A DNA stretch of 64,000 nt from Bin80 sp965209015 (lineage in GTDB: Bacteria > Bacteroidota > Rhodothermia > Rhodothermales > Bin80), in contig OZ242367.1 in assembly GCA_965209015.1 (NCBI GenBank), positions 930,001 to 994,000 on the forward strand, written 5' to 3'. The position numbers were made by a program, and so were the translations under genes. Under the pieces are notes generated by a model that saw only the letters and a list, made by a program, of their open reading frames with translations, had not been told where the DNA came from and did not search any database. Below, piece after piece: positions 19,598 through 32,000 of the stretch. The first letter of the stretch is position 1. Each line of letters opens with the position of its first letter.

Positions 19598-21688
19598 ATG
19601 CCGGCTCAACCTTTTCGCCGAACTCTGGTAACGTCTGCACTACCATATGCAAATGGTCCAGTACATATTGGACATTTAGCTGGTGCATACCTACCAGCCG
19701 ACATGTATGTGCGTTATCTTCGATTACTCGGGCAGGATGTTCTATATGTCTGCGGATCTGATGAATATGGAGCGGCGATCGTGATGCAGGCCAAGCAGGA
19801 CGGGGTCTCCCCTCAGGAAGTTGTGGATCGCTATCACCCCATCATCCGCGATAGTTTTGCGGACTTTGGGATCAGCTTTGATAACTACAGTCGTACCTCG
19901 CGTCAAATTCACACAGATACCAGCCAGTCATTTTTTCGGAGATTATCTGAGAATGATGAATTTGTATTGAGTCGAGAGGATCACTTGTACGATCCGGAGG
20001 CTAAGATATTTCTTGCGGATCGATTTGTACGCGGCACATGCCCGATCTGTGAATACGCGGAGGCCTATGGAGATCAATGCGAGCGGTGCGGTTCCTCCCT
20101 CAGTCCAACTGAGATTCGTAATCCAAGGAGCATCTTGACCGATGCCACTCCTGAGCTTCGCCCCACCACTCATTGGTATCTGCCCCTTGGCCGATGGCAG
20201 AGTAGGCTGGAAGCCTATATTGCTAGCCATCCTGAGTGGAAACCAAATGTGCTTGGGCAGATCGGAGCTTGGTTTACCGATGGGTTACGTCACCGTGCGA
20301 TCACTCGTGACGTTCCATGGGGTGTTCCTGTTCCCAAAGAATCTGCAGACTCTGCCGGAGTTGAAGCAAAAGGGAAGGTAATCTATGTATGGTTTGATGC
20401 GCCGATAGGATATATTTCATCCACTCGGGAATGGGCGGCAAAAAGGGGCGATCCAGATAGTTGGAAGTTGTACTGGCAGGATACTGAGTCGCGTCTAGTT
20501 CATTTTATTGGTAAGGATAACATAGTATTTCACACGCTCATGTTTCCTGCTATGCTCATGGCTCATGGGGATTATGTAGTACCTGATCAGGTTCCTGCGA
20601 ATGAGTTTTTGAACATTGAAGGGAGTAAGTTATCCACCAGTCGAGGGTGGGCGATTTGGCTACATGAATACTTAGAAGATTTTCCTCCTGATCTTCTTCG
20701 CTATGCACTGGCAACTATGCTTCCCGAGTCAAAAGATGCGGATTTTAGTTGGCCCGAATTCCAGGCACGCGTAAATAGTGAACTTGCAGATATTTTGGGC
20801 AATTTCGTTAACCGAGCATTGACGTTTGCTGAACGTGAATTTGATAATAAAGTCCCTCCACTTTCGTCTCCTTCAGCAGTAGATGAAGAGGTGTTATCCA
20901 AGTTAGCAAGCTTCCCAGATCAGATCGGGACCGCCTATGAGCGGTTTCGCTTTCGGGAAGCTGTGCGTCTAACGATGAATGTAGCAAGATTGGGAAATAA
21001 GTATTTCAACGATCAGGCTCCATGGTTATCTCGAAAGACCGATCGTGCGCAGTGTGCTAATACGATCCATATATCCTTACAGATTTGCGCTACCTTGGCG
21101 GTGTTAATGGATCCGGTTCTTCCGTTTACAGCTAATCGGCTACGTCGGATGCTCCAGTTAAATGGGGTACGATCAAGCCATCCAGATTCTGATTCTGGTG
21201 AGGAGATAGGCTGGACCGATTCGGCTTCTTCCTTACTATCGGAGGGGCACTCGCTTGGTGGCAGGGAGATTCTATTTCATAAAGTGACCGATAAGATGAT
21301 CCAAGACCAAATTGATAAACTTGAATCCGCTGACTCGTCAGCAGAACCGCCTTTTGTGGAGGGTAAGCCCACGATTAGTTTTGATGATTTTTCAAAGATG
21401 GATTTGCGTGTAGGACGCATTATCAGTGCGGAACCTATTCAAAAATCTAAAAAGCTACTGAAGCTTCAAGTTGATCTAGGGTACGAAACAAGACAGATTT
21501 TAGCTGGAGTTGCCGAGCATTTTCAAGCTGAAGAACTGGTTGGCCGATCAGCGGTCATTGTTGCTAATCTCGCACCCAGAAAGATGATGGGACTTGAGAG
21601 TCAGGGTATGCTATTGATGGCGGAAGATCGTACGGGAACACTCACACTCATCTCTTCGGATAATGAGCCGGGATCTATTATCTGTTGA
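19598..21688 (+). CDS. metG: Methionyl-tRNA synthetase
   Basis: A 696-aa class I synthetase that charges tRNA-Met. The HIGH motif is in VHIGHLAGAYLPAD (~22-34). The zinc knuckle CPICEYAEAYGDQCERCG lies in the connective peptide near 148-165. The KMSKS-like loop is SKLSTSRGW near 345. The C-terminal ~110 residues (ISFDDFSKMDLRVGRIISAE) are the appended EMAP/Arc1-type tRNA-binding OB domain. No Shine-Dalgarno site is evident before the ATG. The gene stands alone. Confidence 0.96.
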   Translation: MPAQPFRRTLVTSALPYANGPVHIGHLAGAYLPADMYVRYLRLLGQDVLYVCGSDEYGAAIVMQAKQDGVSPQEVVDRYHPIIRDSFADFGISFDNYSRTSRQIHTDTSQSFFRRLSENDEFVLSREDHLYDPEAKIFLADRFVRGTCPICEYAEAYGDQCERCGSSLSPTEIRNPRSILTDATPELRPTTHWYLPLGRWQSRLEAYIASHPEWKPNVLGQIGAWFTDGLRHRAITRDVPWGVPVPKESADSAGVEAKGKVIYVWFDAPIGYISSTREWAAKRGDPDSWKLYWQDTESRLVHFIGKDNIVFHTLMFPAMLMAHGDYVVPDQVPANEFLNIEGSKLSTSRGWAIWLHEYLEDFPPDLLRYALATMLPESKDADFSWPEFQARVNSELADILGNFVNRALTFAEREFDNKVPPLSSPSAVDEEVLSKLASFPDQIGTAYERFRFREAVRLTMNVARLGNKYFNDQAPWLSRKTDRAQCANTIHISLQICATLAVLMDPVLPFTANRLRRMLQLNGVRSSHPDSDSGEEIGWTDSASSLLSEGHSLGGREILFHKVTDKMIQDQIDKLESADSSAEPPFVEGKPTISFDDFSKMDLRVGRIISAEPIQKSKKLLKLQVDLGYETRQILAGVAEHFQAEELVGRSAVIVANLAPRKMMGLESQGMLLMAEDRTGTLTLISSDNEPGSIIC

Positions 21689-22166
21689 GTTAAGCATAGA
21701 TCAGCATGAGTCATTTTCACATCTGTCAAATCATGAGGGATGGTCAATGTAGATTGCCATCGCTTAAAATCCAATAATCATCGCTCCCTCAAGAAGAGGA
21801 AAATGGTTCGGGGTACTCAACAGTCAGAGGCGCTCAGGCTTAAGCGAAGTAAGACTACCCGGAGGATTTATTTTTTTCTATTCTGTTTCCAAACGTGTAG
21901 CCCGACCGGAAAGTTGAGTTTTCGTTATAGCATACAGGCATCCTCTACACACCGTTTTGAAGTCTTCAATCCCGGTTATTGCCATTCAAGTATTGGGTGG
22001 AGTGAGGGATTACTATGGGCACTTGAAACCCGTCCTCAAGTATGGGGCTCTATCTTTATGGCTCACGCTTAGCAGTGGGGAATTTTCGATCCTGACTTCG
22101 ACGGTTTACAATTTTCTGAAAACAAAGAAAGCCTTATTTTTCAGTAGGTACAGGTCTTTTGAAAAG

Positions 22167-22829
22167 AGTGTTCAGACAAGTTTGAACACTACAAACACCG
22201 TTGGTTTTGCCGCTTTTTGCGGTCTGAATCCCAGACGTTAAGCCATCACTTGGTAGGCGGGTTACGGGTCTTTCTCCAAGGGTACGATCTGGCGCTGAAT
22301 CATCAACCCCATCGCTTTGTAAAGCCGAACTTTTGTACTGTTGGCCGCCGTCGGGATCGCAAAATGACGCTTGGTCGTCTTGTCTCGTACCACAGAAACA
22401 TCTACTTCACGCAATTGAGACAAAATCTGCCCCTCACTGATAGGTGTTGTATCCGCGCCATGCCGATTGTTGTAGATTCGACGCAGAATGCGTAGCATCG
22501 CAAAGGCAGCAAAGCAAATGGCAATGTGCGCACACGCAACGCTCAGTCCAGTGAAACAACGGAAATAAGAACGACTTGATCTCTTCTTCAATCCGCAATC
22601 GTTCCTATTCCGCGATGTGCAGGAGGGCCTCCAATGCCAGTCCTTTGGGGGCCATACCCATATAGCGCACGATCCTCTGCCGCACTTTGCCATCCTTTGT
22701 GCGGTCATTGCGCACGATTTGGACGGCAATGTTTTGGGTCGTCTTTCGTTTGAGTTTGCGGACGAACATGATACAGGTAGGATACGGCACAGGATTCAAA
22801 TATTCAAACGATAAAACAAACTGAACACT
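22167..22829 (-). mobile_element. Internally deleted IS remnant (IS1634-like)
   Basis: A ~660-bp relic around a broken transposase. AGTGTTCAG at 22167-22175 and CTGAACACT at 22821-22829 form short terminal inverted repeats. A hairpin AGTGTTCA...TGAACACT sits at the left end. The element contains the N- and C-terminal ends of a transposase but not its catalytic centre, so it cannot move itself. The flanking 21689-22166 and 22830-23054 hold no gene I can support. Confidence 0.45.
22262..22769 (-). pseudogene. Transposase fragments, catalytic core deleted
   Basis: Read on the minus strand, the start (MFVRKLKRKTTQNIAVQIV, then RNDRTKDGKVRQRIVRYMG) is the N-terminus of an IS1634/IS1549-type transposase. 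After a frame change the sequence HIAICFAAFAMLRILRRIYN and LYKAMGLMIQRQIVPLE is its C-terminus. The ~350 residues between, with the DDE residues, are missing. The 22605-22880 and 22262-22729 frames are the two parts. Confidence 0.55.
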
Positions 22830-23054
22830 ACATATTGGGAACTCGAGAATCAGGGCAAAAATGGCCCCAAAGAAGCCCAAAAATGACTATTTGTGCCCCC
22901 CAAGTCAACCCGTACCTGTGGAAGCCATGAATTGTTTACTGTTATTGTCAGAACGCTTCACGGGGTAGACCTTTTCACTCCTCTGCGTTTGCATAACGAT
23001 TGATTTTTCAGATCAATTGATACTTCTTTTACAGTCAGTGTCTTCGAGAGTCTG

Positions 23055-26000
23055 TTAGAACTGTCTTTTGAGTTGCAGTCGGACTAGATGCTGGAGTTGC
23101 AGGGGACGGTCTCGTCGTGCTTGCCCGGTTGTCCCGACAAAGAGTTGCATCTTGGTCGGATGCTCGTGTGCCCGCGCGATGTTCCATCCCATCTCATACC
23201 TGCGCTGCGGTCCGCTCAAGCTGACCTCGGGTTGCAAGGTAAATGCTCTGGAGAATAGAGCGAACCCATAGCCTGCCTGTACCCGCAGGCCTCCGGTTTG
23301 GTGGGTCCTATACTGTGGCTGAATGGTTTCGGCGCGGAGTAGCCGCTCTGCACCACCCAGGGCCTCTGCCCCGATGGTGTGCTCCACTCGAACTTGGAGC
23401 CCCTCACTGGATTGGGGCCGTGGATCCCAGGTCACCGCCCCTGCGAGCCCCTGATCCTGGAGTCCGCGGTCTTGATGCGTCAGCACTGCATGCGCATGTA
23501 CCTCTATGTCCAGACCACTCTCTAGCTCCGAGAGACGGAACCCGACCTGCATGTCCACTCCGAATCCTGTCTCTGCATCGCCACCGTCATGGCGGAGAGC
23601 CAGTTCCGCCGACGGCACTATCGTAGATTCTGTTCCTAAACGGATCCCTCGCAGGGTTCCCTGCAATCCCAGCCGCAACCGAGATACCTGCGCCTGATCT
23701 TCCAGTAACTCCTCTGTCCCATTCGCGCCCATCTGCACCAGCAAGGCATCCGAGCGAATCCCCAGCTCCAGTCCTCGCTTCCTCACCGTACCGAGTCGCC
23801 CATAGATCCCCCCTCCGATCATCCGCAGATCCACCGGGGTGGTCACCTGTTCCACGGTCATCGATCCACGACCATATCCGACCACACCCCATGCCGTGAT
23901 CCCCGAACTGAGCGCATAACATCCATTGGGGTATACTCCAGTCAGATAGGCGGAATGTGTACCTTCATCATTTGCCATTGCATACTCGCCCTCGGAGCGT
24001 GTATGAGCTACCAGTACACCTAATCCCCCTTTGTCTCCAGTCCAGTCTGCCCCCACCATCCCACTGGATACGCGTCCCTCCAGGTTCAAGGCTCCGTCCG
24101 CACCCTGAACACGAGATACCGCTCCATGGCCCCAGACAGAAACCCCGCTCCCGCCCTGCATCCCATGCCGGAACGAACTGCCATGCAGTAGACGCTCCCG
24201 TGTCAGTGTATGACCCAGCCGAACCACTGGATCAGTCGTTCCAAGGAGTACAGCGTGTTGGTCCGGCTTGACCTTTTGCACATGTACATAATTTGGCAAC
24301 GAAGCCAAGGTCAAGGGCTGTCCCGCCAGATAGACTTCATTACGCCGGGACCGCTGCACCCGTCCCTCACACTGCGTTGCTCGTAGGACCTGATCCGCTA
24401 CCGTCCGTCCCAGACGCCCCATCCACGCCGTACGGATTCGATTCGTGTAGCGAACCTGTCGGGGAGGACTTTCCAAGCTCTCCTCAAACCCTGCGTCATC
24501 CACAAATGTAACCCGAACCAGTAGACTTGCCCCTGCATCCGCCTCTACGGGGACATAGGCGTCTCCCTCTCCAATCCGTTCCTGTGGACTCCCCTCCGCC
24601 ATGCGGAGCCATTGATAGCGATACCCGTATCCCAGCTCCCCAGCCTGTGCACGGCGCAGTCCATCGAGATCCTGAATCTCCTCCACCGAAACCCGAAGCA
24701 TCTGTCCCAACTGCATGGACCCCATGATCTGGGGTTGCCCCGTTGCCACATCGTTGACTGGGGTCACATCAATGGTCATCCGGGCGGCCAATGGACTCTC
24801 CGAGGTCCCATCGCTAACCTTGAAGTCAAAGCTCGTGTATGCCGGACCATATGCATTGGCGACCGGCGTAAAGATCAGCTCTCCCGCCGAGATCTGGGCT
24901 ACGGAGATCTGTGTCCCGGCGGCGAACCCGATTCCGCCCAAGGTCAAGGTTCCCGCATCAGGATGCCGCTCAATCCGAACGGACGCCAGTGGATCCCCCT
25001 CGGGATCGCTGTACCCAAAGTCGGATGCATTAAACGAGTACGGCGTATCTTCCTCCGTGGTGACCGTCGCATCTTGGGCCACCGGAAACGATTCATCGTC
25101 ATCCGTGACCGTGAGGGTTACCTCCGCTGGATCGGTCACGCCCTGTGTATTCGTGGCAGTGCCTTGTACTTGTACGGTCTTGTCCGGCGTATCCACTTCG
25201 TTATCTACCGCTGTGATCGTCACCTCTCCCGTACTGGTGAGTTCGCCTGCTGCAATGGTGAGCGTCGGGTTGTCGCTCAGTAAATAATCTGATTCTGTGG
25301 CAGATTCGTTGGGAAGCACCGTCACTGCGATCGTCGTCATGGCACTGGACGGCCGGTTCAGGGTGGCCGTGACCGTCGTCGTACCCGCATTCTCGCTGAT
25401 AGAAGCAGGCGAGAGAGTCAGCGTGACGGCCGGCGCTTCGTCATCATCGGTGATCGTGAGTTCAACCGACGATGGATTTGTGGTGCCGAGCGCATTGGTG
25501 GCGACCCCCTGCACCTGCACCGTCTTGTCCGGTGCATCCACTTCGTTGTCCACCGCCGTGATCGTGACCAGTCCGGTACTGGTGAGCTCACCCGCTGCAA
25601 TCGTGAGCGTCAGGGGATCGCTCAACACATAATCCGATGCGGTGGCAGGTGCGTCAGAAAGCACTGACACCGCAATGGAGGTTTCTTCATCAGATGCCCG
25701 ATCCAGAGTTGCCGTGACGGTCGTGCTCTCTCCATTTTCTGCGATCGCGGCGGGATCCAGCAGCAGGGTCACCGCCGGTGCCGCCTCATCATCGGTGATC
25801 GTAAGTTCGACCTCCACGGGGTCTGTGAGTCCCTGTGCACTGGTGACGATCCCCTGCACCTGCACCGTCTTGTCTGGCGCATCCACCTCGTTATCCACCG
25901 CTGTAATGGTCACGAGTCCCGTACTCTCGGTCTCCCCTGCCGCAATGGTGAGCGTTGAGTTCTCGCTGATTTGATAATCCGACGCCGTCGCCGGCGCATC

Positions 26001-29000
26001 GGGAAGCACCGTCACTTCAATGGTGGTCACTGTCCCAGAGACCCGATCCAAGGATGCCGTGACCGCCGTCTCGCCTCCATTCTCCTTGATCGTAGAGGGA
26101 TCCAGCATCAGCATGACGGTGGGGGGTGCCTCGTCATCGGTGATCGTAAGCTCTACCGCTACCGGGCCCGTTACGCCGCGCGGATTCGTCGCCGTACCCT
26201 GCACCTGCAGTGTTTTATCCGGTGCACTCACTTCATTATTGACTGCTGTAATGGTCACGAGCCCCGTGCTTTCGGTCTCGCCCGCCGCAATGGTGAGCGT
26301 CAGGTTCTCGCTGATTTGATAATCCGATGCGGTGGCCGGTGCATCCGGAAGGACCGACACCACGATCGTGGTTACTGCACTGGAGGGAGGCTCCATGGTT
26401 GCGGTCACCGTCGTTTGACCGCCATGTTCAGCAATGGAGGCAGGCGTGAGGATCAGCGAGACCGTTGGACTCACCTCGTCGTCATCGGATATGGTCAGAA
26501 CCACATCGGCGGGCACGCTCACCCCCTGTCTGTTTGTGGCCACGCCTTGCACCTGCACCGTCTTGTCCGGCGCATCCACCGGGTTGTCTATGGCGGTGAT
26601 GGTCATGAGCCCCGTACTCTCGGTGCCACCTGCCGCAATGGTCAGGATCGTATTCTGACTCAGCATCAGATCCGATGCCACCGCTGGCGGATTGGCAAGT
26701 GCCGAGACCACGACGGTGGTCCTGGCACTGGAGGGATGGCTGAGCATAGCCGTGACCGTTGTGCTCGCTCCATTCTCTTCAATCGTAGAAGGATCCAGCA
26801 TCAGGGTGACGGTGGGCGTCGGTTCATCATCGGTGATCCTCAGTTGCACTGCAGGCGGGCTAGTCACCCCCAACGAACGGGTGACTTCCCCTTGCACTTG
26901 CACCGTCCTGTCGGGTGCATCGGTCGCATTATCTACGGCTGTGATCGTCACCACTCCTGAACTGCCTCTCTCTCCCGCTGCAATCGTCAGCGTGCGACCA
27001 CGCAGCGTATAATCTGACTCCGTGCTTGGTGCATTGGGGAGGACGGTTATCTCAATGGTGGTGGGTTCACTGGACGGGCGGCTGAGCTCCGCTGTGACGG
27101 TGGTTAGGCCGCCATTTTCGCCGATGGATGTTGGCGAAAGGAGTAGCGTCACCGTTGGCGTCAAATCATCATCCAGGATCGTGAGCTCTACCTCTTCGGG
27201 CCCCGTCAGCCCTTGCCCATTCGTCGCGATCCCCTGCACTTGCACGGTCTTGTTCGGCGCATTCACCGCATTATCCACGGCCGTGATCGTCACCAGTCCC
27301 GTACTGTTTGTCTCCCCCGCCGCAATCGTGAGTAGGTCCCCCTCCTGCGTATAATCCAGCTCGGTTGCTGGTGCGTCAGGTAGGGTGGTGATCGTGACCG
27401 TGGTCTCTTCGCTTGAAGGTCGATCCAGCGTTGCGGTCACCGTCGTGAATCCGTTATTTTCGGTAATGGAAGCTGGCAAGAGGGAGAGTATCACCACTGG
27501 CTCCAGATCGTCATCGGTGATCGTGAGTTCCACCGCCTCCGGCCCGGTCACGCCTTGAAGATTCGTCGCCGTCCCCTGCACTTGTACCGTCTTGTCTGGT
27601 GCATCCACTGCATTGTCCACCGCCGTAATGGTGACCAGCCCCGTACTGGCCGTCTCGCCTGCTGCAATGGTCAGTCGCAGGTTCCCGCTCAGTGCAAAGT
27701 CCGTCGCCGCTGCTGGCGCGTCAGGAAGAGCCGAGATCAGGATCGTCGTCACCGCACTGGAGGGACGATCCAGCGCTCCGGTCACGATTGCAATCCCTGC
27801 ATTTTCCATGATGGATGCAGGTGCGAGCGTCAGCGTCACTGTCGGCGCCTCCTCGTCATCGGTAATCGTGAGTTCCACGTTCGCTGGACTGGTGACCCCC
27901 TGCGTATTCGTCGCGGTGCCTTGCACCTGGACCGTCTTATCGGGGGCATCCACCAGATTATCCACCGAGGTGATCGTCACCAGCCCCGCGCTCTCTATCT
28001 CCCCTGCGTCAATCGTCAATGTCAAGTTCTCGCTGAGTTGATAGTCCGACGCCGTTGCCGGTGAGGTTGGGTCCACCGAGATCGAGATCGTAGTCTCTTC
28101 GCTAGAGGGATGGCTAAGGGTTGCCGTCACCGTTGACGTACCCGCATTTTCGCCGATGGAGGTGGGCGAGAGCATCAGCGTCACGGTTGGTACCGCCTCA
28201 TCATCCAGAAGAGTGAGTCCTACGCTTGCGGGGTTCGTGATCCCCTGCGTATTCGTCGCCGTGCCTTGCACTTGGACCGTCTTATCGGGGGCATCTACGA
28301 GGTTGTCCACCGCCGTGATCGTCACGAGTCCTGTACTCTGTGTCGCTCCCGCTACAATCGTCAATATACTGCCACTTTGCATATAATCGGCCGCAGTCGC
28401 GGGTGCATTGGGGAGGACGGTTACCGTGACCGTCGTCGCCTCACTGGACACTCGGTTCAGGGTTGCCGTGACCATTGTCGCGCCCGCATTCTCGCTGATC
28501 GAAGCAGGCGAGAGAACCAGCGTGACGGCTGGAGGCGCCGTCCCATCCGTGATCGTCAGTGCTACATCTGCAGGCCCCGTCACCCCTTGGGTATTTGTTG
28601 CCGTGCCTTGCACCTGTACCGTTTTGTCCGGCGCATCTACATCGTTGGTGACCGAAGTGATCGTCACCACTCCCGTACTCATGGTCGCGCCCGCCGCAAT
28701 CGTCAGCGTGGCATTCGTACTCAGGATATAATCCGACACGGTTGCGGGTGCATCGGGGAGAACGGTCACCTCGATCATGGTCGGCTCGCTGGACGTCCGG
28801 TTCAGGGCTGCGGTTACGGTCGTCATCTCTCCATCTTCCCCAATCAAGGAAGACGAGAGCAGGAGCGTTGCCCGGGGCGCCTCCTCGTCATCAAGAATTG
28901 TGAGCTCCACCCCGATCTGACCCATGGTCCCCTGCTCAGTCGTCGGTTCCACCTCTGTCGGATCCACGATCCCCTGCAGATTCGTCGCGATGCCTTGCAC

Positions 29001-32000
29001 TTGGATGGTCTTATCGGGTGCATCCACGGAGTTATCCACCGAAGTGATCGTCACGAGACCTGTACTGCTGGTTGCCCCCGCCATGATCGTCAGCGTGGTG
29101 CCACTCAGCATATAATCTGAACTGGTGGCTGGCGCATCGGGAAGTGCAGTGACTTCAATCGTGGTCACCTCGCTGGAGGGACGACTCAGGGTCGCCGTCA
29201 CCATTGTACGCTCTCCCCCTTCGCGGATGGAGGGTGAGGATAAGATTAGTTCGGCTGTGGGGGCTGCATCCTCATCCGTGATCGTAAGCTCCACCGCCGC
29301 CGGATCCGTGATCCCCTGTACATTCGTTGCAGTACCCTGCACTTGAACCGTCTTATCGGGGGCATCTACCTCGTTATCCACCGCCGTGATCGTCACCAGC
29401 CCCGAGCTCTCCGTCTCCCCCGCCGCAATGGTCAGCGTCTGATTTGTGCCCAGTCCGTAGTCCGCTGCTGTAGCCGGCTCATTGGGACGAACCGCAACCA
29501 CGATCGTGGTCACCGCACTGGACGGGTGACGGAGTGCTGCCGTCACGGTGGTACTCCCAGCCTGTTCGCTGATGGTGTTGGAGGAAAGGCGGAGCGTCAC
29601 CGTGGGTTCGTCCTCGTCATCGGTGATCATGAGGTCCACATTTGCAGGATTCGTCACTCCCTGATCATTCGCTGCCAAGCCTTGGACCTGTACCGTCTTG
29701 TCCGGTGCATCCACCGGATTATCCACTGCCGTAATCGTCACCGTGCCTGTACTTGTAGTCGCACCAGCGGCTATCATGAGCGTGGTGCCACTGAGCGTAT
29801 AGTCCGTATCCACGGCCGGAGACACGGCGGATGCGGAGATGGTGATCATGGTCTCGGCGCTGGATGCAGGGCTGAGGGAGGCGGTGACGGTGGTCATACC
29901 TGTGTTTTCAGGGATGGACATGTCTGAAAGACTGAGGGTCACCGTCGGTACCTCCTCGTTATCCGTGATCGTGAGCTCTACCGTGGTCGGCTGCGTCACG
30001 CCTTGAGTATTGGAAGCTACACCTTGCACGCGCACCGTCTTGTCGGGGGCATTCACCGGGTTGTCTATTGAGGTGATCGTTACGGTGCCCGTGCTCATGG
30101 TCGTACCTGCTGCAATCGTTAGCAGAGTCCCACTGAGCGTATAATCTGACTCCAATGCCGGGGACACCGCGGCGGCGGAGACCGTGATCGTGGTCACGGC
30201 ACTGGACGCATGGCTGAGCGTGGCAGTCACGGTAGAAATCTTTGTATTTTCGGCGATGGATTCCGGAGACAGGAGCAGCGTCACCGCGGGCGCATCTTCG
30301 CCATCGGTAATCGTGAGTTCTACATCCGTCGGATGCGTCACCCCCTGCGTGTTCGTCGCCACGCCTTGCACCTGTACTCTCTTGTCTGGCGTATCTACCG
30401 GATCATCCACCGAGGTGATCGTCACGGTTCCCGTACTGAGGGTGGCGCCTGCCGCAATGGTCAGTGTACTGCCACTGAGCGTATAATCTGAATCCAGTGC
30501 CGGGGAGACCGCGGCGGCCGAGATCGTGATGGTGGTTTCCTCGCTGGAGGCATGACTGAGCGTAGCGGTGATCGTGGAGACCTGTGCATCCTCGCCGATG
30601 GATGCCGGAGACAGGAGCAGCGTCGCCGTCGGTGCTTCGTCATCATCCGTGATGGTGAGCTCCACATCCGCCGGTTGTGTGATCCCCGTCAAGTTCGTTG
30701 CAACGCCCTGCACAATGATGCGCTTATCGGGCGCATCCACCGGGTTGTCTACCGAAGTGATCGTTACCGTCCCCGTGCTGTTTGTCTGTCCCACAGGAAT
30801 CGTCAGCGAGTTGCCACTGAGCATATAATCTGAATCCAGCGCTGGATCTACTGCTGCACCCGAGATCGTGACTGTGGTCACCGTGCTGGAGGCATGGCTG
30901 AGCGTCGCGGTGACGGTCGTGCTGCCTGCATTTTCGCTGATGGATGCCTCAGATAAGACCAATGTAACCACGGGGGCTTCATCGTCATCGGTGATGGTAA
31001 GCTCCACCGCGGTCGGCTGCGTCACGCCCTGCGTGTTCGTGGCCATGCCCTGCACTTGCACGGTCTTGTCCGGTGCATCCACATCATTATCCACCGCCGT
31101 GATGGTTACGGCTGCGGTGCTGCTCGTCTCTCCCGCTGCAATCGTGAGCATGCTCCCACTTAGCATATAGTCTGATGAGGTTGGGTCCACCGAAATCGTG
31201 ATCGTGGTCTCCTCGCTGGACGCCCGGCCAAGCATTGCGGTGACGGTGGTGCTGCCTGCATTTTCGCTGATGGAATTGGACGATAGATGGAGCGTGACCA
31301 CGGGGGCTTCATCGTCATCGGTGATCGTCAGTTCTACATCCTCGGGATCTGTGATTCCCTGCGTATTCTCTGCCATACCCTGCACCTGGACCGTCTTATC
31401 TGGCGCATCTATCTGGTTATCCATCGCCGTGATGGTCACGGCACCCGTACTCTCGGTTGCACCCGCTGCAATCGTGAGCATGCTCCCACTTAGCATATAG
31501 TCTGACACGGTGGCTGGTGAGGTTGGGTCCACTGAGATCGTGATCGTCGTCTCCTCGCTGGACACCCGGTCAAGCGTTGCGGTCACGGTGGTCATTCCTG
31601 CGTTTTCGCCGATGGAGGAAGACGAGAGATTCAGGGTTACCGTCGGTGCTTCGTCGTCATCGGTGATGGTCAGTTTCACTGCGCTGGGCCCCGTTACCCC
31701 TTGGGTATTTTCTGCCGTCCCCTGCACCTGTACCATCTTATCTGGAGCATCTACCAGATTATCCACCGCCGTGACCGTTACTTCCCCTGTGCTACCCGTC
31801 TCCCGCGCTGCAATCGTGAGTGTATTACCCGTCAGCATAACATCGGACTCTGTCGCAGGTGAATCGGGAAGGACCGAGATCGTGACCGTCGTCACTGTGC
31901 TGGAAGCCTGATTAAGCGTTGCCGTTACCGTGGTACTCCCTCCATTTTCGCCGATGGAGGAAGTAGAAAGATTCAGGGTTACGGTCGAAGCATCCTCGTC

